From positions 1 to 6,238 of the forward strand of contig JACRBR010000176.1 in assembly GCA_016213125.1 (NCBI GenBank): a stretch of 6,238 nt of DNA. Reading direction: 5' to 3'. Position numbers and translations under genes: made by a program. The notes below the pieces were generated by a model. It ran no database searches. It saw nothing but the letters and a program-made list of their open reading frames with translations, and had not been told where the DNA came from. The DNA is from Chloroflexota bacterium. GTDB lineage: Bacteria > Chloroflexota > Dehalococcoidia > DSTF01 > JACRBR01. Shown in pieces: positions 4,779-6,238 of this stretch. How positions within the stretch are numbered: position 1 is the first letter of the stretch; each line of letters starts with the position of its first letter.

Positions 4779-5219
4779 ATGGGACGACGTACTTTTCGGA
4801 TCTTCTTCTGGCAGAAGTTTGTGCCGCTCTCGGCGCTGCCCGTGTTCGCGCTGCTGCTGGCTATCTCGCCGATCGTGGACGGGTGGTCGCAGACCGCGTG
4901 GATCGTGGCGGGGGCGCTGACGGCGACCGCGGTGGGGATGTACCTGCTGCAGGCGTGGCTGCGGTCGGCGGTGGTGCTGGATGAGGACGGGGTGACGTAT
5001 CACGGCAGCGCCGGGCGGGAGACGTGGCCGCACGAGAAGCTGCTGAAGGTGAAGCAGATCGGCAAGTACCGGGTGCGGATGTGTTTCGACCCGGACATCC
5101 CCGACAAGCACATGCACATCACGTTCGATCTGCTGAACTCGGACGGGTTCGTGGACGAACTGCTGGACCGGTACGAAGAGGCGACGGGGCAGGAGCTGGC
5201 GGAGCCAGAGGCGGCGTAG
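4779..5219 (+). CDS. Small two-helix membrane protein, possible PH-like cytoplasmic domain
   Basis: A 146-residue protein with hydrophobic segments at about 15-33 (VPLSALPVFALLLAISPIV) and 39-60 (TAWIVAGALTATAVGMYLLQ). A soluble C-terminal domain of about 85 residues is rich in beta-prone stretches (SAVVLDEDGVTYHG, KVKQIGKYRVRMCF, MHITFDLLNSDGF) and ends in a helix, LLDRYEEATGQEL. Two N-terminal helices followed by such a domain recall the bacterial PH-like (YdbS/DUF304-type) membrane proteins; this is architectural resemblance only. Basic residues before helix 1 suggest a cytoplasmic N-terminus. ATG 4779 is favoured; in-frame GTG at 4752 or 4773 could add 9 or 2 residues (AIRYFFVG). No good ribosome site helps choose. 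The frame stays open far upstream only because it runs antisense to the HAD gene. The function is unknown. Confidence 0.78.
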   Translation: MGRRTFRIFFWQKFVPLSALPVFALLLAISPIVDGWSQTAWIVAGALTATAVGMYLLQAWLRSAVVLDEDGVTYHGSAGRETWPHEKLLKVKQIGKYRVRMCFDPDIPDKHMHITFDLLNSDGFVDELLDRYEEATGQELAEPEAA

Positions 5220-5241
5220 GCGTGAGTGCCAGTCGTCGGTC

Positions 5242-5289
5242 GTCAGTGCGTCAGTGCGTCAGTGCGTCAGTGGCTCAGTGGGTTCATGG
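5242..5289 (+). repeat. Octamer array (GTCAGTGC)
   Basis: There are three exact GTCAGTGC units, then GTCAGTGG, CTCAGTGG and a decayed GTTCATGG, in strict 8-nt register. It lies in the gap between the membrane protein stop and the M20 gene. Unlike the other four arrays, its period is 8, not 7. Confidence 0.8.
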
Positions 5290-5355
5290 GCGGGCGTTCC
5301 ACCGCGTGGGAGGCAGTGAGCCAAGGCGCGGCTGGTCGGGTGAGCGGGCGCGGAG

Positions 5356-5361
5356 TATTCT
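5356..5361 (+). promoter_or_regulatory. Putative -10 element for a leaderless transcript of the M20 gene
   Basis: TATTCT fits TANNNT and ends 6 nt before the ATG at 5368, the same spacing as before the crotonase-fold gene. A GGAG at 5352-5355 is 12 nt from the ATG, longer than ideal for a ribosome site, and overlaps the promoter region. No clear -35 is seen. Confidence 0.5.
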
Positions 5362-5367
5362 TCGCGC

Positions 5368-6238
5368 ATGACGACGAACGGCGTGCGGCCCGCAGTGGCG
5401 GCCCTGGTGGCGGATGCTGTCGCAATGCGGCGGGATCTGCACGAGCACGCTGAGCTTTCGACCGAAGAACATCGCACGCAACAGGTGATCAGCGAGCGGC
5501 TGCGGGCGCTCGGGCTGGACGACGTGCGTTCGATCGCGGACACCGGCGTCACGGCGATCGTGCGCGGAGGGAAGCCGGGGCCGAACCTGCTGTGGCGGGC
5601 CGACATCGACGGGCTGCCGCTGATGGAGGACACGGGACTGCCGTTCGCATCGACGAACGGCGCGATGCACGCGTGCGGGCACGACGGACACGTGGCGATC
5701 GGGCTGGCGCTGGCGCGGCTGGTGCAGGAGTCGCGCGCCGAGATAGCAGGCACGGTGCGGTTCGCGTTTCAGCCGGCGGAGGAGCGGGTAGGCGGGGCGA
5801 AGCGGATGATCGACGCCGGGGTGATGTCAGAGCCGCGGGTGGACCGGGCGTTCGGGCTGCACATCTGGGCGAGCAACCCGACGGGCGAGGTGCTGGTATC
5901 ACCGGGAGCGATCTTCGCGGCGGCGACGCACTTCCGGATCATCATTCGCGGGCGGGGTGGCCACGCATCGGCGCCGCACCAGACGGTCGACCCGATTGTG
6001 GTATCAGCGCACGCGATCGTGGCTCTGCAGACGGTGGTGAGCCGTTCGGTGGATCCGGCGGAGACGGCGGTGGTGACGGTGGGGCGGATCGAGGGCGGCG
6101 TGCGGGGGAACATCATCCCGAACGAAGTGATGCTGACGGGGACGATACGGACGTTCGAGCCGCGCGTGCTGTCGCGGGTGCTGCGGCGGGTCGACGAACT
6201 GCTTGCGGGTGTGACGTCGGCGTGGGGGGCTGAGTACC
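5368..6238 (+). CDS. M20 family amidohydrolase (N-acyl-amino-acid or hippurate hydrolase type), 3' partial
   Basis: The frame runs from ATG 5368 off the window end, giving 290 residues of a protein that is usually about 390-430 long. It shows the M20D pattern: MRRDLHEHAELSTEE (20-34), RADIDGLPL (metal-bridging region, D79), HACGHDGH (101-108; C103 and H105 as ligands), FQPAEER (catalytic E138, ligand E139), GLHIWAS (H165), and GRGGHASAPH (195-204) opening the lid/dimerisation domain, with NIIPNEV at 248-254. Family members are cytoplasmic dinuclear metal enzymes that cleave N-acyl amino acids, hippurate or auxin-type amides; the substrate cannot be told from this sequence. ATG 5368 is the first start after an in-frame TGA at 5341-5343. 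The gene seems to have its own promoter and follows the membrane protein after a 148-bp repeat-bearing gap. The remainder, including the last catalytic-domain histidine, is outside the window. Confidence 0.93.
   Translation, partial: MTTNGVRPAVAALVADAVAMRRDLHEHAELSTEEHRTQQVISERLRALGLDDVRSIADTGVTAIVRGGKPGPNLLWRADIDGLPLMEDTGLPFASTNGAMHACGHDGHVAIGLALARLVQESRAEIAGTVRFAFQPAEERVGGAKRMIDAGVMSEPRVDRAFGLHIWASNPTGEVLVSPGAIFAAATHFRIIIRGRGGHASAPHQTVDPIVVSAHAIVALQTVVSRSVDPAETAVVTVGRIEGGVRGNIIPNEVMLTGTIRTFEPRVLSRVLRRVDELLAGVTSAWGAEY

Noticed and set aside
3963..5219. A long + strand open frame that would give a 418-residue protein ending in the membrane protein.
   Set aside because: Its first two thirds run antisense to the HAD gene and translate to Gly/Ala/Val/Asp-rich low-complexity sequence; only the part from about 4779 looks like a protein.
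5592..6233. + strand open frame within the M20 gene in another phase.
   Set aside because: It yields Gly/Arg/Ala-rich low-complexity sequence while the 5368 frame carries every M20 motif.

Overview
The window is GC-rich bacterial DNA in which codon third positions are almost always G or C, and genes read mainly on the + strand. Gene content is that of an ordinary heterotroph: a Mrp/ApbC-type P-loop ATPase, a D-aminoacylase-type amidohydrolase, a crotonase-fold protein, a small four-cysteine protein, a HAD phosphatase, a small membrane protein and an M20 amidohydrolase. Degenerate short tandem repeats and CTAC-tailed palindromes sit between the genes. The combination would fit a Chloroflexota lineage (for example Dehalococcoidia-like environmental genomes), but that is a low-confidence inference from style, since no marker gene is present.

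Layout. (1) 2-814: Mrp-like ATPase, 5' end outside the window. It is followed after 19 bp, with a clear Shine-Dalgarno, by (2) 834-2312: D-aminoacylase family hydrolase; the two are probably co-transcribed. (3) 2301-2582: a short intergenic stretch with three heptamer arrays, enclosing what looks like the first ~56 codons of a cupin gene cut off where an array begins. (4) 2593-3336: enoyl-CoA hydratase/isomerase family protein, apparently read from a leaderless message, followed within a few bases by (5) a 4-Cys small protein (about 3343-3558). (6) 3559-3899: a gene-free repeat island between convergent genes, with a series of hairpins and a tandem ~80-nt composite repeat. (7) 4634-3900 (minus): HAD hydrolase whose last codons and stop lie in the repeat island. 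(8) 4635-4778: a divergent intergenic region with another heptamer array and two hairpins. (9) 4779-5219: two-helix membrane protein with a cytoplasmic domain that may be PH-like. (10) 5220-5367: octamer array and a leaderless-type promoter. (11) 5368 to the window end: M20 peptidase/aminoacylase, 3' end outside.

The genes do not form one obvious pathway. The D-aminoacylase and the M20 enzyme both hydrolyse N-acylated amino acids or related amides, and the crotonase-fold protein handles acyl-CoA thioesters, so a scavenging or catabolic lifestyle is plausible. I do not see a defence system, mobile element, CRISPR array or RNA gene. The most unusual content is the repeat biology. Four arrays with different sequences keep an exact 7-nt period. 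A family of palindromes shares a CTAC tail. Repeats overlap the stop codons of two, perhaps three, genes, and one array abuts a truncated cupin gene. These features are visible in the sequence; any function for them is inference.
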